Origin: an uncultured Paracoccaceae bacterium | GTDB lineage: Bacteria > Pseudomonadota > Alphaproteobacteria > Rhodobacterales > Rhodobacteraceae | Direction: 5' to 3' | DNA: 64,000 bases | Assembly: GCA_937872465.1 (NCBI GenBank) | Contig: CALMSR010000036.1 | Coordinates: 1 to 64,000 of the forward strand | Part shown: positions 35,490-44,968 of the stretch, in pieces | How positions within the stretch are numbered: position 1 is the stretch's first letter | Layout of the letters: the number at the start of each line of letters is the position of its first letter | The notes under the pieces: generated by a model | Databases searched by the model: none | The model's input: only the letters and a program-made list of their open reading frames with translations | What the model was told of the DNA's origin: nothing | Made by a program: the position numbers and the translations under genes

Positions 35490-36764
35490 TCAGCCGTGGC
35501 CGCCGGAGCGGCGGCGGCGCGGGGCCGAGGCGGGGCGGGGGCTCTGGCCGGCGCCGGGCTTGGGGCCGCGCGACGGCGGGCGCCGCTTGGTGCGAGCCGG
35601 AGCCTCCACCGCCGCCGGCGCGCTGGGTGCTGCGAAGCCCTCGGGCAGCTCGGACATGCGGATCGTCTGGCGTGTCAGCTTCTCGATGTCGCGCAGGAAG
35701 GGCCGTTCGTCGCCGGCCACGAAGGAGAGCGCGACGCCGTCGGCCCCGGCCCGCGCGGTGCGGCCGATCCGGTGCACGTATTGCTCGGGCACGTTGGGGA
35801 TCTCGTAGTTGATGACATGGCTCACCCCCGGCACGTCGACGCCGCGCGCCGCGATGTCGGTGGCGACCAGCACGCGGCAATGGCCCGAGCGGAAGGCCGC
35901 CAGCGCGCGTTCGCGCTGGGGCTGGCTCTTGTTGCCGTGGATCGCGGCGGCCTCGATCCCGGCGGAGCCGAGCTGCCTGACCACCCGGTCGGCGCCGTGC
36001 TTGGTGCGGGTGAAGACCAGCGCGCGGTCGATCGAGGGCTCGTGCAGGGTCAGGGCCAGCAGCGCCGGCTTCTGGGACTGGTCGACGAAGACCGCCGTCT
36101 GCTCGATGCGATCGACCGTCGTGGCGGCGGGTGTCACCGCCACCCTGGCCGGATCGGTGAGATAGCTGCCCGCCAGCTCCGCGATCGCCGCGGGCATGGT
36201 GGCGGAGAAGAACAGCGTCTGGCGCCGCCGCGGCAGCAGCGGGACGATGCGTCGCAGGGCGTGGATGAAGCCGAGGTCGAGCATCTGGTCGGCCTCGTCG
36301 AGCACCAGCACCTCCACATGGTCGAGGGTCATGGCGCGGCGGTCGATCAGGTCGATCAGCCGCCCAGGCGTGGCCACCAGCACGTCGGTGCCGCGTTCCA
36401 TCTGCCGGATGTGGCGGTTGATCGGCACCCCGCCGAAGACCGTCGCCACGGTCAGTTTCAGGAACTGTCCGTAGGCACGGAAGGACGCGGCGATCTGGCC
36501 GGCGAGCTCGCGTGTCGGGGCCAGCACCAGCACGCGGGTGGATTTGCGCGGCGGATGCCCGGGCTTCCTGGCCAGCCGGTCGAGGATCGGGGCGGCGAAG
36601 GCCGCGGTCTTGCCGGTGCCGGTCTGGGCGATGCCCAGGAGGTCGCGGCCGGCCAGCGCATGCGGGATCGCCTGGATCTGGATCGGCGTGGGCTCGGTAT
36701 AGCCCCTGGCCGCCAGCGCCTCGACGATGGGCGCGGCGAGCGCGAGGTCGGAGAATTTCGTCAT
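35490..36764 (-). CDS. DEAD-box RNA helicase, RhlE type
   Basis: A 424-residue DEAD-box helicase starting at ATG 36764. Q motif ...EPTPIQIQAIP, motif I AQTGTGKTAAF, Ia PTRELAGQI, Ib TPGRLIDL, II DEAD, III SAT, IV LVFTRTKHGADRV, V TDIAARGVDVPGV and VI HRIGRTARAG. The basic C-terminal tail (RTKRRPPSRGPKPGAG) is typical of RhlE. An open frame continues 390 codons upstream of the real start but has no homology there. It acts in RNA folding, ribosome assembly or degradosome work. Confidence 0.93.
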   Translation of the reverse strand: MTKFSDLALAAPIVEALAARGYTEPTPIQIQAIPHALAGRDLLGIAQTGTGKTAAFAAPILDRLARKPGHPPRKSTRVLVLAPTRELAGQIAASFRAYGQFLKLTVATVFGGVPINRHIRQMERGTDVLVATPGRLIDLIDRRAMTLDHVEVLVLDEADQMLDLGFIHALRRIVPLLPRRRQTLFFSATMPAAIAELAGSYLTDPARVAVTPAATTVDRIEQTAVFVDQSQKPALLALTLHEPSIDRALVFTRTKHGADRVVRQLGSAGIEAAAIHGNKSQPQRERALAAFRSGHCRVLVATDIAARGVDVPGVSHVINYEIPNVPEQYVHRIGRTARAGADGVALSFVAGDERPFLRDIEKLTRQTIRMSELPEGFAAPSAPAAVEAPARTKRRPPSRGPKPGAGQSPRPASAPRRRRSGGHG

Positions 36765-37175
36765 TGTCTGCCTTCGGTATGCGGGAACGCGCGGCATACC
36801 TCGCCGGTCAGGGCGATGCCGCGGGCGCGGATGGTACGGCCCGCGTGAATTCAGGACGCAAGATATGGCATGCGTGTCGGGAGGCTCGCAGATCCGGCAC
36901 CCGCCGGTTCGCTTCACGCCGATCCTGCCCGGCCGCCCCGGAGGGTGGCGCATGGGCCGCATATGCGGCGTTCGGGCCGGGAAGTCAAGCGCCATGCTGC
37001 ACTGCGGAATCGGCGGACGGGCGCGGGGCGGCGGGGCGGGTCGGGGCGCGCGCGCCATGAACCGGATCCGCGGGATCGCGCCCGTCCGCCTCGCCGGCGG
37101 GCTTGTGCGGCGCTTGATGGGGGCCGGCCTTTCCCCTACACCCATGACGGAAGTCGAAGACCCGGGGGCAGGACG
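36765..37175. other. Intergenic region between the RhlE-type helicase and fabI
   Basis: About 410 bases between divergent genes. No coding frame is convincing. A possible fabI promoter is TTGATG (37114-37119), 17 bases, then TACACC (37137-37142), a weak -10 match. Confidence 0.35.
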
Positions 37176-38000
37176 ATGGCTGGACTGATGAGCGGCAGGC
37201 GCGGCCTGATCATGGGGGTCGCCAACGACAAGTCCATCGCCTGGGGGATCGCCCAGGCGCTGCACGAGCAGGGCGCCGAGATCGCCTTCACCTATCAGGG
37301 CGAGGCGCTGGGCAAGCGCGTCACGCCGCTCGCCGCCTCGGTCGGATCGCAGATCGTGCTCCCCTGCGACGTCAGCGACGAGGCCTCGCTCGACGCCACC
37401 TTCGCGGCCCTCGGCGAGAGATGGGACCGCCTCGACTTCCTGCTCCACGCCATCGGCTTCTCCGACAAGGCGGAGCTGCGCGGCTCCTATACCGAGAACA
37501 CCACGGCGGCGAACTTCACGCAGACCATGCTGGTCTCGGTCTATTCCTTCACCGCCGCGGTCGCCCGCGCCGCGCCGCTCATGTCCGGGGGCGGCTCCTG
37601 CCTGACGCTCACCTATTACGGCGCCGAGAAGGTCATGCCGCATTACAACGTCATGGGCGTGGCCAAGGCGGCGCTGGAGGCCTCGGTCAAGTACATGGCC
37701 ATGGATCTCGGGCCCCGCGGCATCCGCGTCAACGCGCTCTCCGCCGGGCCGATGAAGACCCTCGCCGCCTCGGGCATCGGCGATTTCCGCTACATCCTGA
37801 AGTGGAACGAGCTGAATTCGCCACTCCGGCGCAACGTGACCCCTTCCGACGTGGGCAAGTCCGGTCTCTACCTGCTCTCCGACCTCTCCTCCGGGGTGAC
37901 CGGCGAGACCTTGCATGTGGACGCCGGCTATCACGTGGTCGGCATGAAGGCCGAGGATGCGCCGGACATCGACGTGGTCTCGGGACGCAAGGAGGCGTGA
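37176..38000 (+). CDS. fabI: Enoyl-[acyl-carrier-protein] reductase (NADH) FabI
   Basis: A 274-residue short-chain dehydrogenase catalysing the last reduction in fatty acid elongation. NAD site [19 protein letters not shown] near the N-terminus; active site Tyr157 and Lys164 ([12 protein letters not shown]), with Tyr147 nearby in [13 protein letters not shown] 37176 follows a GGACG-type site. Its stop overlaps the gpt start (TGATG). The only FabI candidate in the window. Confidence 0.95.
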   Translation: MAGLMSGRRGLIMGVANDKSIAWGIAQALHEQGAEIAFTYQGEALGKRVTPLAASVGSQIVLPCDVSDEASLDATFAALGERWDRLDFLLHAIGFSDKAELRGSYTENTTAANFTQTMLVSVYSFTAAVARAAPLMSGGGSCLTLTYYGAEKVMPHYNVMGVAKAALEASVKYMAMDLGPRGIRVNALSAGPMKTLAASGIGDFRYILKWNELNSPLRRNVTPSDVGKSGLYLLSDLSSGVTGETLHVDAGYHVVGMKAEDAPDIDVVSGRKEA

Positions 38001-38503
38001 TGTCCGAGCAGCTGCCGCACGAGAAGGGCTTCCATGTCAGCTGGGACCAGATCCACCGCGACGCCCGCGCGCTCGCCTGGCGGCTGGACAAGCAGGGCCC
38101 CGACGACGGCGCCTGGCGCGCGGTCGTCGCCATCACCCGCGGCGGCATGGCCCCGGCGATGATCGTCGCGCGCGAGCTCGACATCCGCTGCGTCGACACG
38201 ATCTCGATCAAGTCCTACGACTGGCAGGAGCAGGCCGAAGCGGAGGTGCTCAAGGCGCCTTCGGCGGAGGTCATGGGCGCGGACGGCACCGGCGTGCTGA
38301 TCGTCGACGATCTGGTGGATACCGGAAAGACGCTGGAGCTGGTGCGCGGGCTCTATCCGAAGGCGCATTTCGCCACCGTCTACGCCAAGCCCCAGGGAAG
38401 GGCGATGGTCGACACCTACATCACCGAGGTGAGCCAGGACACCTGGATCTTCTTTCCCTGGGACATGGCGCTGCAATACGTGCGCCCCTATCGCGGGGAG
38501 TGA
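38000..38503 (+). CDS. gpt: Xanthine(-guanine) phosphoribosyltransferase
   Basis: A 167-residue purine salvage enzyme transferring PRPP to xanthine or guanine. PRPP loop [18 protein letters not shown], an N-terminal [18 protein letters not shown] strand and a family-type [12 protein letters not shown] tail. Start ATG overlaps fabI's stop. Length fits Gpt. A fabI-gpt pair on one transcript is probable. Confidence 0.93.
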   Translation: MSEQLPHEKGFHVSWDQIHRDARALAWRLDKQGPDDGAWRAVVAITRGGMAPAMIVARELDIRCVDTISIKSYDWQEQAEAEVLKAPSAEVMGADGTGVLIVDDLVDTGKTLELVRGLYPKAHFATVYAKPQGRAMVDTYITEVSQDTWIFFPWDMALQYVRPYRGE

Positions 38504-38573
38504 GGGCGGCGGCTCATCGCTTCGTGATGCGCCGGCGGATGCGCGGCGGGGCGAAAGGCGCTATTGCGGCAGC

Positions 38574-39176
38574 ATGAACCGACGCGCGCTCCTCGCCTGT
38601 CTCGCCGCGCTGCCGCTCGCCGCGGCCCTGCCCGCGCACGCCGCGGGCGTCAACGTCTCGGCGATCAACGGCTACCTGCTCGGCCTGCGCTCGGCGCAGG
38701 GGCGGTTCCGCCAGACCAACCCGAACGGCTCGACCCAGACCGGCCGGTTCTACCTCGCCAAGCCGGGCCGGATCCGCTTCGAATACGACACGCCCAAGGG
38801 CGCCATGGTGATCGCCGACGGCGAATGGGTCGGGGTCTTCGACCCGAAGTCGAACCGCAACCCGACGCGCTATCCGCTGTCGAAGACGCCGCTCTCGCTC
38901 CTGCTGCGCGACCGCATCAGCCTCGCCGAGCCCGGCTTGGTGCTGGGCGCGACCCGCGACGCGAACGGGACAGACATCACCGTGGTCGACCCGCGCGCGC
39001 CGGGCGAGGGCCGCATGGTGATGCGCTTCTCCGACGATCCCATCGTGCTGAAGCGGTGGGAGATCACCACCAAGACCGGCCAGCGCACCAGGGTCGCGCT
39101 CACCGAGTTCCGACCAGGGGTGGCGATCAACGGCAGCCTCTTCAACATCGAGCTGGCGGCGTCGAAGTACCGCTGA
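38574..39176 (+). CDS. lolA: Outer-membrane lipoprotein carrier protein LolA
   Basis: A 200-residue periplasmic chaperone that takes lipoproteins from LolCDE to the outer membrane. Signal peptide RALLACLAALPLAAALPAHA; family strands YLLGLRSAQGRFRQTNPNGS, GRFYLAKPGRIRFEYDTPK, MVIADGEWVGVFDPKSN and the C-terminal LTEFRPGVAINGSLFNI. The gene follows gpt by 70 bases. Confidence 0.93.
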   Translation: MNRRALLACLAALPLAAALPAHAAGVNVSAINGYLLGLRSAQGRFRQTNPNGSTQTGRFYLAKPGRIRFEYDTPKGAMVIADGEWVGVFDPKSNRNPTRYPLSKTPLSLLLRDRISLAEPGLVLGATRDANGTDITVVDPRAPGEGRMVMRFSDDPIVLKRWEITTKTGQRTRVALTEFRPGVAINGSLFNIELAASKYR

Positions 39177-39386
39177 GTGGCGGCGCGTTTCCGGCCCCGG
39201 GGCCACGGGTGCCGGCCGGAAGGCGCCGATCGCCGGTTTCCCCGTCGCCGGATCGGTTTACATCCCCGAAGCGGTGCGCCATCTGGACGGGGCTCGGGGT
39301 GTGGTTTCAGACGGGTGCGGCCGTTCCGGGCCGCTCCGGCGGCAACCGAGGCCCCGGGCTGTGCCGCCGATGCGATGGGAGACGTC

Positions 39387-41012
39387 ATGACTGGGTTGGA
39401 ACGCATGGACTTGGCGGGTGCCGAAACGGCCCACCGCCCACGGAGGATCCCGTCCTGGGCTCCGGGGGCATGGCTTCTGGTGCTGGCCGCCTTCCTCTGG
39501 GTGCCGGCGGCGAAGGCGCAGCCGGAATTCGCGCCGCAGCTCGGGGACGCCGAGCCGTTCTCCTTCGACCTGCTCAAGGCCCGCGCCGAGGCGCTGGCGG
39601 CCGAGCCCTTCGTTCCCTACGCGGTGCAGAAGCCCGAAGCGCTCGACGCCATCGACTACGATGCGCATTGGCGGATCCGCTTCCGGCCGGAGGCGACCGT
39701 CACGGTGGGCGATGTCCCCCTCCAGTTTTTCCACCTCGGCCGCTACTTCCGCGAGCCGGTGGTGATGCATGTCGTGGAGGGCGGCGAGGCGCGGGAGATC
39801 CTCTACAGCGCCGATTTCTTCGACATTCCCGAGGACAGCCCGGCGCAGGCGATCGAGGACGTCGCCGGCTTCGCCGGCTTCCGGATCATGCGCGAGGATC
39901 TCGAGACCGACTGGATCTCCTTTCTCGGCGCGGCCTATTTCCGCACGGACGGCCCCGACACCCAGTACGGGCTCTCGGCGCGGGCCGTCGCGATCGACCC
40001 CGGCCTCGCGTCCCCGGAGGAGTTCCCGCGCTTCACCGAGTTCTTCATCGAGGACGGCGGCGAAGGCGATGCGGACGTGACCATCTATGCGCTGATGGAC
40101 GGACCGAGCGTTGCCGGCGCCTACCGGATCGCGGCGAGCAATGACGACGGACAGGTGCTGGATATCTCCAGCGCGCTCTATTTCCGCAATCCCGTCGGCC
40201 GGCTGGGCGTAGCCCCCCTGACCTCGATGTACTGGTATTCGGAGAGCAACCGGGTGCAGGCCTTCGACTGGCGCCCCGAGGTCCATGATTCCGACGGGCT
40301 CGCCATCACCACCGGGACCGGCGAGCAAATCTGGCGTCCGCTCAACGATCCCGACCGGGTGGTGACCTCGAGCTTCGCCGACGAGAACCCGCGGGGCTTC
40401 GGGCTCCTGCAGCGCGACCGCAGCTTCGAGAACTACCAGGACGACGGCGTCTTCTACGACCGGCGGCCCTCGGTCTGGATCGAGCCCATGGGCGACTGGG
40501 GCAGGGGGGCGGTGGAACTGGTCGAGCTGCCGACGGATGACGAGATCCACGACAATATCGTCGCCTATTGGCAGCCCGCGGATCTGCCGGGCGCCGGTGA
40601 TGCGCTGGCCTTCGACTACCGCGTCCACTGGGGGCGCGGCCTTCCGGTAACGCCGGTCGTCGCGAAGACCACGGCCACGAGGATCGGTGCCGGCGGCGTT
40701 CCGGGCCAGCCGCGCCCGGCGGATCAGGTCAGATACGTCATCGATTTCGAGGGCGGCGGGCTGGAGGCGCTGACCGCCTCCGACGGGGTCGAGCCGGTCG
40801 TCACGGCGGGCGAGGGGGCCTCGGTCGTGCGCGCCTATGCCCTGCCGATCGTCGGCACCGGCGGCTGGAGAATGACCTTCGACCTCCAGATCGCCCCCGG
40901 AACGGAAACCGTCGACCTGCGCGCCTTCCTCCGGCAGGGTGACGAGGCACTCACCGAGACCTGGCTCGGGCAGTTGCACCCGGGACAGCTGGGGCTCGCC
41001 GGGCCCCACTGA
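39387..41012 (+). CDS. opgG: Periplasmic glucans biosynthesis protein OpgG/MdoG
   Basis: A 541-residue protein. A hydrophobic stretch near residues 25-45 (APGAWLLVLAAFLWVPAAKA) is the signal peptide. The rest matches the OpgG/OpgD fold: PFVPYAVQKPEALDAIDYDAHW, VPLQFFHLGRYFREPV and SMYWYSESNRVQAFDWRPEVHDSDGL. It is needed for osmoregulated periplasmic glucan backbone or branching. ATG 39387 is chosen; 39375 is in frame 12 bases upstream. The membrane glucosyltransferase opgH is not next to it. Confidence 0.92.
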   Translation: MTGLERMDLAGAETAHRPRRIPSWAPGAWLLVLAAFLWVPAAKAQPEFAPQLGDAEPFSFDLLKARAEALAAEPFVPYAVQKPEALDAIDYDAHWRIRFRPEATVTVGDVPLQFFHLGRYFREPVVMHVVEGGEAREILYSADFFDIPEDSPAQAIEDVAGFAGFRIMREDLETDWISFLGAAYFRTDGPDTQYGLSARAVAIDPGLASPEEFPRFTEFFIEDGGEGDADVTIYALMDGPSVAGAYRIAASNDDGQVLDISSALYFRNPVGRLGVAPLTSMYWYSESNRVQAFDWRPEVHDSDGLAITTGTGEQIWRPLNDPDRVVTSSFADENPRGFGLLQRDRSFENYQDDGVFYDRRPSVWIEPMGDWGRGAVELVELPTDDEIHDNIVAYWQPADLPGAGDALAFDYRVHWGRGLPVTPVVAKTTATRIGAGGVPGQPRPADQVRYVIDFEGGGLEALTASDGVEPVVTAGEGASVVRAYALPIVGTGGWRMTFDLQIAPGTETVDLRAFLRQGDEALTETWLGQLHPGQLGLAGPH

Positions 41013-41137
41013 TTCCGGCGACCCGTCGGAGCCGCCCCGCGCGACCCGGGGCCGCTCTCCGGGCCGCGGCAGCGCACCCCGCCGCTTCCATCATGTTCCG
41101 GTTGCGAGTCCCAGCCCCATCGCCGGTTGCGCCGACA

Positions 41138-41971
41138 TCAGGTCATCGGAGTGGACGGGCGGCCTGCGCTCGGAACGGCGACCTCCGGCATGGCGCCGAT
41201 CAGCATCTGGGCGTATTCGGTCTCGGGGGCGTCGAAGATCTGGGCGGTCTCCCCTTCCTCGACGAGTTCGCCGCGGTAGATGAGCGCGACCCGGCTGCAG
41301 AGGTAGCGGACGACCGCGAGATCGTGGCTGATGAAGAAATAGGTGAGCCCGAGCCGGTCCTGCAGGTCGCAGAGCAGGTTCAGGACCTGCGCCTGCACCG
41401 AGACGTCGAGCGCCGAGGTCGGCTCGTCCAGCAGCAGGAGTTCCGGCCCCGAGGCGAGCGCGCGGGCGATGCAGATGCGCTGCCGCTGGCCGCCGGAGAA
41501 TTCGTGCGGAAAGCGGCGCAGGTGCTGCGGCCCGAGGCCGACCAGCGACAGAAGCTCCGCCGCCCGCTCGGTACGCTGGCGGCCATTGAGGCCGAGCACG
41601 TCCTGGTGCACCACCATCGGCTCGGTGACGATGTCCTGCACCGTCATCCGCGGGTTCAGCGAGGCGTAAGGGTCCTGGAACACGATCTGCACCCGCGCGC
41701 GCAGACGCCGGAGTTCGGCGCCCGAGAGCGTCGCGAGGTCGCGCCCCTCGAAGAGGATCCGCCCCGATGTCGGCTGCTCGAGATGCAGGATCGAGCGCGT
41801 CAGCGTGGTCTTCCCCGATCCGCTCTCGCCGACGAGCCCGAAGCTCTCGCCCCGATCGACCGAAATCGAGACGCCCTTCAGCGCCTGAACCTCGGCCGAC
41901 CGGCCGAACATGCCGCGGCGGCCCGGATAGACCTTCGAGACGTTGTCGATGACCAGGATCGGCTCAGGCAT
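41138..41971 (-). CDS. Oligopeptide-type ABC transporter ATP-binding protein (DppF/OppF-like)
   Basis: A 277-residue ATPase. Walker A GESGSGKTTLTRS, signature FSGGQRQRICIARA, Walker B LLLLDEPTSALDVS; the PYASLNPRM motif places it in the DppF group. ATG 41971 is preferred to the ORF start at 42016. It overlaps the DppD-like gene by 8 bases. It is the last gene of the iclR-hyuAB-SBP-permease-permease-ATPase-ATPase operon. Confidence 0.92.
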   Translation of the reverse strand: MPEPILVIDNVSKVYPGRRGMFGRSAEVQALKGVSISVDRGESFGLVGESGSGKTTLTRSILHLEQPTSGRILFEGRDLATLSGAELRRLRARVQIVFQDPYASLNPRMTVQDIVTEPMVVHQDVLGLNGRQRTERAAELLSLVGLGPQHLRRFPHEFSGGQRQRICIARALASGPELLLLDEPTSALDVSVQAQVLNLLCDLQDRLGLTYFFISHDLAVVRYLCSRVALIYRGELVEEGETAQIFDAPETEYAQMLIGAMPEVAVPSAGRPSTPMT

Positions 41972-43001
41972 GGGCGGCGGCCCTTTCCTCTTCGACGCGG
42001 ATGCAGGCCGCGGCATGTCCGGCCCCGACGTCCACCGCCGGCGGCAGCGCCCGGGTGCAGGCGGGGATCGCCAGCGGGCAGCGGGGCGCGAAACGGCAGC
42101 CGGGCGGCGGGGCGATCAGGTTCGGCACGGTCCCGCCCAGCCCCTGGAGCGCGCCGCGCCGGGTCTCCTTCGTCGGGATCGCCGCCATCAGCGCGCGGGT
42201 GTAGGGATGCGCCGGGCGCTCGATCACCTCGGCGACCGGGCCGCTTTCGACGATGTTGCCGGCGTACATGACCGCGACATGCGTGCAGGTCTGCGCCACC
42301 ACGCCGAGGTTGTGGGTGATGAGGATAACGCCGATGTCATGGTCGGCGACGGTGCCTTTCAGCAGCTTGAGGATCTGCGCCTGAACCGAGACGTCAAGCG
42401 CGGTGGTCGGCTCGTCGGCGATCAGCAGATCCGGCCGCCCGATCAGCGCCATCGCGATGAGCACGCGCTGGCGCATGCCGCCGGAGAACTCGTGCGGATA
42501 GTTGTCGAGCCGTGCCTCGGGGTTCGGAATCCCGACCCGGTCGAGCATCGCCGCCGCGAGGCGCCGCGCCGCGCGCTTCCGCTCGCGCCGGCCGACGCGG
42601 GGCGGGCAATCGAGGATCGTGGGATCGTGGCTCGCGGCGGCGAGGGCGACGTCGACGAGTTGCTCCCCGATCCGGTAGGCCGGGTTGAGGTTGGTGGTCG
42701 GGTCCTGGAAGATCATGCCGATCCTCTTGCCGCGGAGCGCTTCGACCGCCGAGATCGGCAGTTTCAGCATGTCGCGCCCCTCGAAGCGGATCTCGCCGCG
42801 CAGGTAGCGCGCCGGCGGGCTCGGCAACAGCCGCGAGATCGAGAGGCCGGTCAGCGACTTGCCGCAGCCGGATTCGCCGACGAGGCCCCAGATCTCGCCC
42901 CGGCGGACGGTGAGTTCGATGCCGTTCAGGACGTGTGCGTGGCCGTCGAAGCTCGACATGGTCAGGTGCAGGTCGCGGATGGCGAGAAGCGGCGTTTCCA
43001 T
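41964..43001 (-). CDS. Oligopeptide-type ABC transporter ATP-binding protein (DppD/OppD-like)
   Basis: A 345-residue ATPase. Walker [14 protein letters not shown], signature [14 protein letters not shown], Walker [15 protein letters not shown], and the DppD C-terminal iron-sulfur-type cysteines ([17 protein letters not shown]). It works as a pair with the DppF-like ATPase. The permease stop at 43003 leaves 1 base between the two coding regions. Confidence 0.92.
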   Translation of the reverse strand: METPLLAIRDLHLTMSSFDGHAHVLNGIELTVRRGEIWGLVGESGCGKSLTGLSISRLLPSPPARYLRGEIRFEGRDMLKLPISAVEALRGKRIGMIFQDPTTNLNPAYRIGEQLVDVALAAASHDPTILDCPPRVGRRERKRAARRLAAAMLDRVGIPNPEARLDNYPHEFSGGMRQRVLIAMALIGRPDLLIADEPTTALDVSVQAQILKLLKGTVADHDIGVILITHNLGVVAQTCTHVAVMYAGNIVESGPVAEVIERPAHPYTRALMAAIPTKETRRGALQGLGGTVPNLIAPPPGCRFAPRCPLAIPACTRALPPAVDVGAGHAAACIRVEEERAAAHA

Positions 43002-43002
43002 C

Positions 43003-43899
43003 TCAGCGCCTCGCCTTCGGGTCGAGGAGGTCGCGCAGGCCGTCGCCCAGAAGGTTGAAGCCGAAGACCGCGAGGAACATCGCCATGCCGGGAGCCATCG
43101 CCGTCCACCAGTAGTCGGGCATGTAGGACCGCGACAGCGACAGCAGCGTTCCCCATTCCGGCGTCGGCGGCCGCACCCCGATGCCGATGAAGCCGAGGCC
43201 CGCCACGGTCAGGATGGCGAAGCCCATGTCGAGCGACATCTTGACGATGATCGGCGAGACGACGTTGGGCAGGATGTGGCGGAAGAGGATGCGCCGCGGC
43301 GAGGCGCCGATGGCGCGGGCGGCGGTGACATAGGTCTCCTCGCGCGCCGCCAGCACCTCGCCGCGGACGAGCCGGGCGTAGCCGGGCCACCAGCTGAGCG
43401 AGATCGCGATCACCATGTTGACGAAGCCGGGCCCGAGTGCGGCGGCGATCGCCATGGCGAGGATCAGGCTCGGGATGGTCAGGGTGAGGTCGGTCAGCCG
43501 CATCAGGGCCTCGTCGGTCCAGCCGCCGGCGAAGCCGGCGACGGCGCCGACGAGGGTGCCGATCACCGTGCCGATCAGCACCACCCCGAAGCCCGCGAGG
43601 ACCGAGACCGTGGTGCCGGCCATCACCAGCGACAGCACGTCCTGCCCGAGCTCGTTGGTGCCGAAGGGATGGGCCGCCGAAGGAGGCTGGAAACGCGCGG
43701 CGGTATCGACCGCACCGGCGACCTGGTCGGGGTAGGGGGCGAGGAGCGTGCCGAAGATCGTGAAGAACAGCACGATCCCCACGATCACCGCGCCGATCAC
43801 CGAGAGCCGGCTCTGGCGGAATCGGAAGAGCGCGCGGCGCAGCCTGTCGCCGCCGGCGGACACGGGGGCGGGTGCGGGCTCGTGGGCGAGATCCGTCAT
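43003..43899 (-). CDS. Peptide-type ABC transporter permease (DppC-like)
   Basis: A 298-residue inner-membrane permease with about six TM segments (LSVIGAVIVGIVLFFTIFGTLL, VSVLAGFGVVLIGTVIGTLVG) and a cytoplasmic EAA loop in the region of TAARAIGASPRRILFRHILPN. It overlaps the DppB-like gene end by 4 bases (ATGA). Confidence 0.92.
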   Translation of the reverse strand: MTDLAHEPAPAPVSAGGDRLRRALFRFRQSRLSVIGAVIVGIVLFFTIFGTLLAPYPDQVAGAVDTAARFQPPSAAHPFGTNELGQDVLSLVMAGTTVSVLAGFGVVLIGTVIGTLVGAVAGFAGGWTDEALMRLTDLTLTIPSLILAMAIAAALGPGFVNMVIAISLSWWPGYARLVRGEVLAAREETYVTAARAIGASPRRILFRHILPNVVSPIIVKMSLDMGFAILTVAGLGFIGIGVRPPTPEWGTLLSLSRSYMPDYWWTAMAPGMAMFLAVFGFNLLGDGLRDLLDPKARR

Positions 43900-44903
43900 G
43901 AGTAGCGCACCTTCGGGTTAATGACCCCGTAGAGGAGGTCGATGACGAGATTGGCGAAGACGAAGAGGAGGCCGATGACGAGGGCGACGCCGATCACCGG
44001 CATCATGTCCTGGGAGACGATGGCCTTGGTGGCGTAGAGGCCGAGCCCCGGCCAGTCGAAGACCGTCTCGACGAGCACGGTGCCGCCCAGGAGCCAGCCG
44101 AAATAGAGCCCGATGACCGTGAGCGTCGCCGAGACCGCGTTGCGGGCCACGCATTTGAACAGGATTTTGCGCTTCGGCAGCCCCAGCGCCCGCGCCGTCG
44201 TCACGTAGTCCTGCTGCATCACCTCGATGGTCGAGGCCCGCATCATCCGCATGATGGTGGCGAGCGGCGAGAGCGACATCGCCACGGCCGGCATCGCCAG
44301 ATGCGCGAGGGCGGAGCGGAAGACCTGGGTGTCGCCGGCGAGGAGCGAATCGACGAGCAGGAAGCCGGTCACCCGCGGCGGCGGGATCATGATGATCGGC
44401 AGCTGGCCGCCGAGCGGCAGCCACATCAGCCACATGGCGAAGCAGAGCTGCAGAAGCAGCCCGAGAAAGAAGCGCGGCATCGAGATCGCGCCGATCGCGA
44501 AGACCTGCGAAACGTAGTCCGGCCACCGGTTGCGCCAGACCGCGGTGAGGAGGCCGAGGGGAATGCCGATCGCGACGGCGAGGAACATCGCGGCGAAGAC
44601 GAGCTCGAGCGTCGCCGGCAGATAGGCGGCGATGTCGGCCGCGACGGGGCGCCGGGTGAGGAGCGAGGTGCCGAAGTCCCCGTGCAAGAGGCCGCCGACA
44701 TAGCGCAGGTACTGGGACCAGACCGGCTGATCCAGACCGAACTGCTGCGCGAGCGCTTCGATCTCGGCCTGGGTCGCATTCGGCCCCGCGGCCAGCGCCA
44801 CCGGGTCGCCGGGCAGCAGCCGCGCGATGGCGAACATGATGATCGTCAGCCCGATGATCACGGGGATGAGCAGAAGAATCCGCCTGACGGTGAAATAGAG
44901 CAT
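43896..44903 (-). CDS. Peptide-type ABC transporter permease (DppB-like)
   Basis: A 335-residue permease. N-terminal TM VRRILLLIPVIIGLTIIMF, typical DppB segments DQPVWSQYLRYVGGLLHGDFG, and the EAA-type loop VTTARALGLPKRKILFKCV. Sixty-five bases separate it from the solute-binding protein gene, with a strong hairpin between them that may give unequal expression. Confidence 0.92.
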   Translation of the reverse strand: MLYFTVRRILLLIPVIIGLTIIMFAIARLLPGDPVALAAGPNATQAEIEALAQQFGLDQPVWSQYLRYVGGLLHGDFGTSLLTRRPVAADIAAYLPATLELVFAAMFLAVAIGIPLGLLTAVWRNRWPDYVSQVFAIGAISMPRFFLGLLLQLCFAMWLMWLPLGGQLPIIMIPPPRVTGFLLVDSLLAGDTQVFRSALAHLAMPAVAMSLSPLATIMRMMRASTIEVMQQDYVTTARALGLPKRKILFKCVARNAVSATLTVIGLYFGWLLGGTVLVETVFDWPGLGLYATKAIVSQDMMPVIGVALVIGLLFVFANLVIDLLYGVINPKVRYS

Positions 44904-44934
44904 GGGTCCGCCTCGTCGGAATGGGCCGGAACGG

Positions 44935-44963
44935 GTCCGGGCGGGAGCCTCCCCCGCCCGGAC
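44935..44963 (-). terminator. Intra-operon hairpin between the solute-binding protein and DppB genes
   Basis: An 11-base perfect GC-rich stem GTCCGGGCGGG / CCCGCCCGGAC with a 7-base loop. On the minus strand no U-run follows, so it is more likely a 3'-end stabilising or attenuating hairpin than a full terminator. Such stem-loops after binding-protein genes commonly raise that gene's mRNA over the permeases. Confidence 0.65.
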
Positions 44964-44968
44964 GGCGG

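Noticed and set aside
36765..37934. Upstream extension of the RhlE-type helicase frame to 814 codons
   Set aside because: The extension is antisense to fabI and lacks homology; ATG 36764 gives a full Q motif and normal N-terminus.
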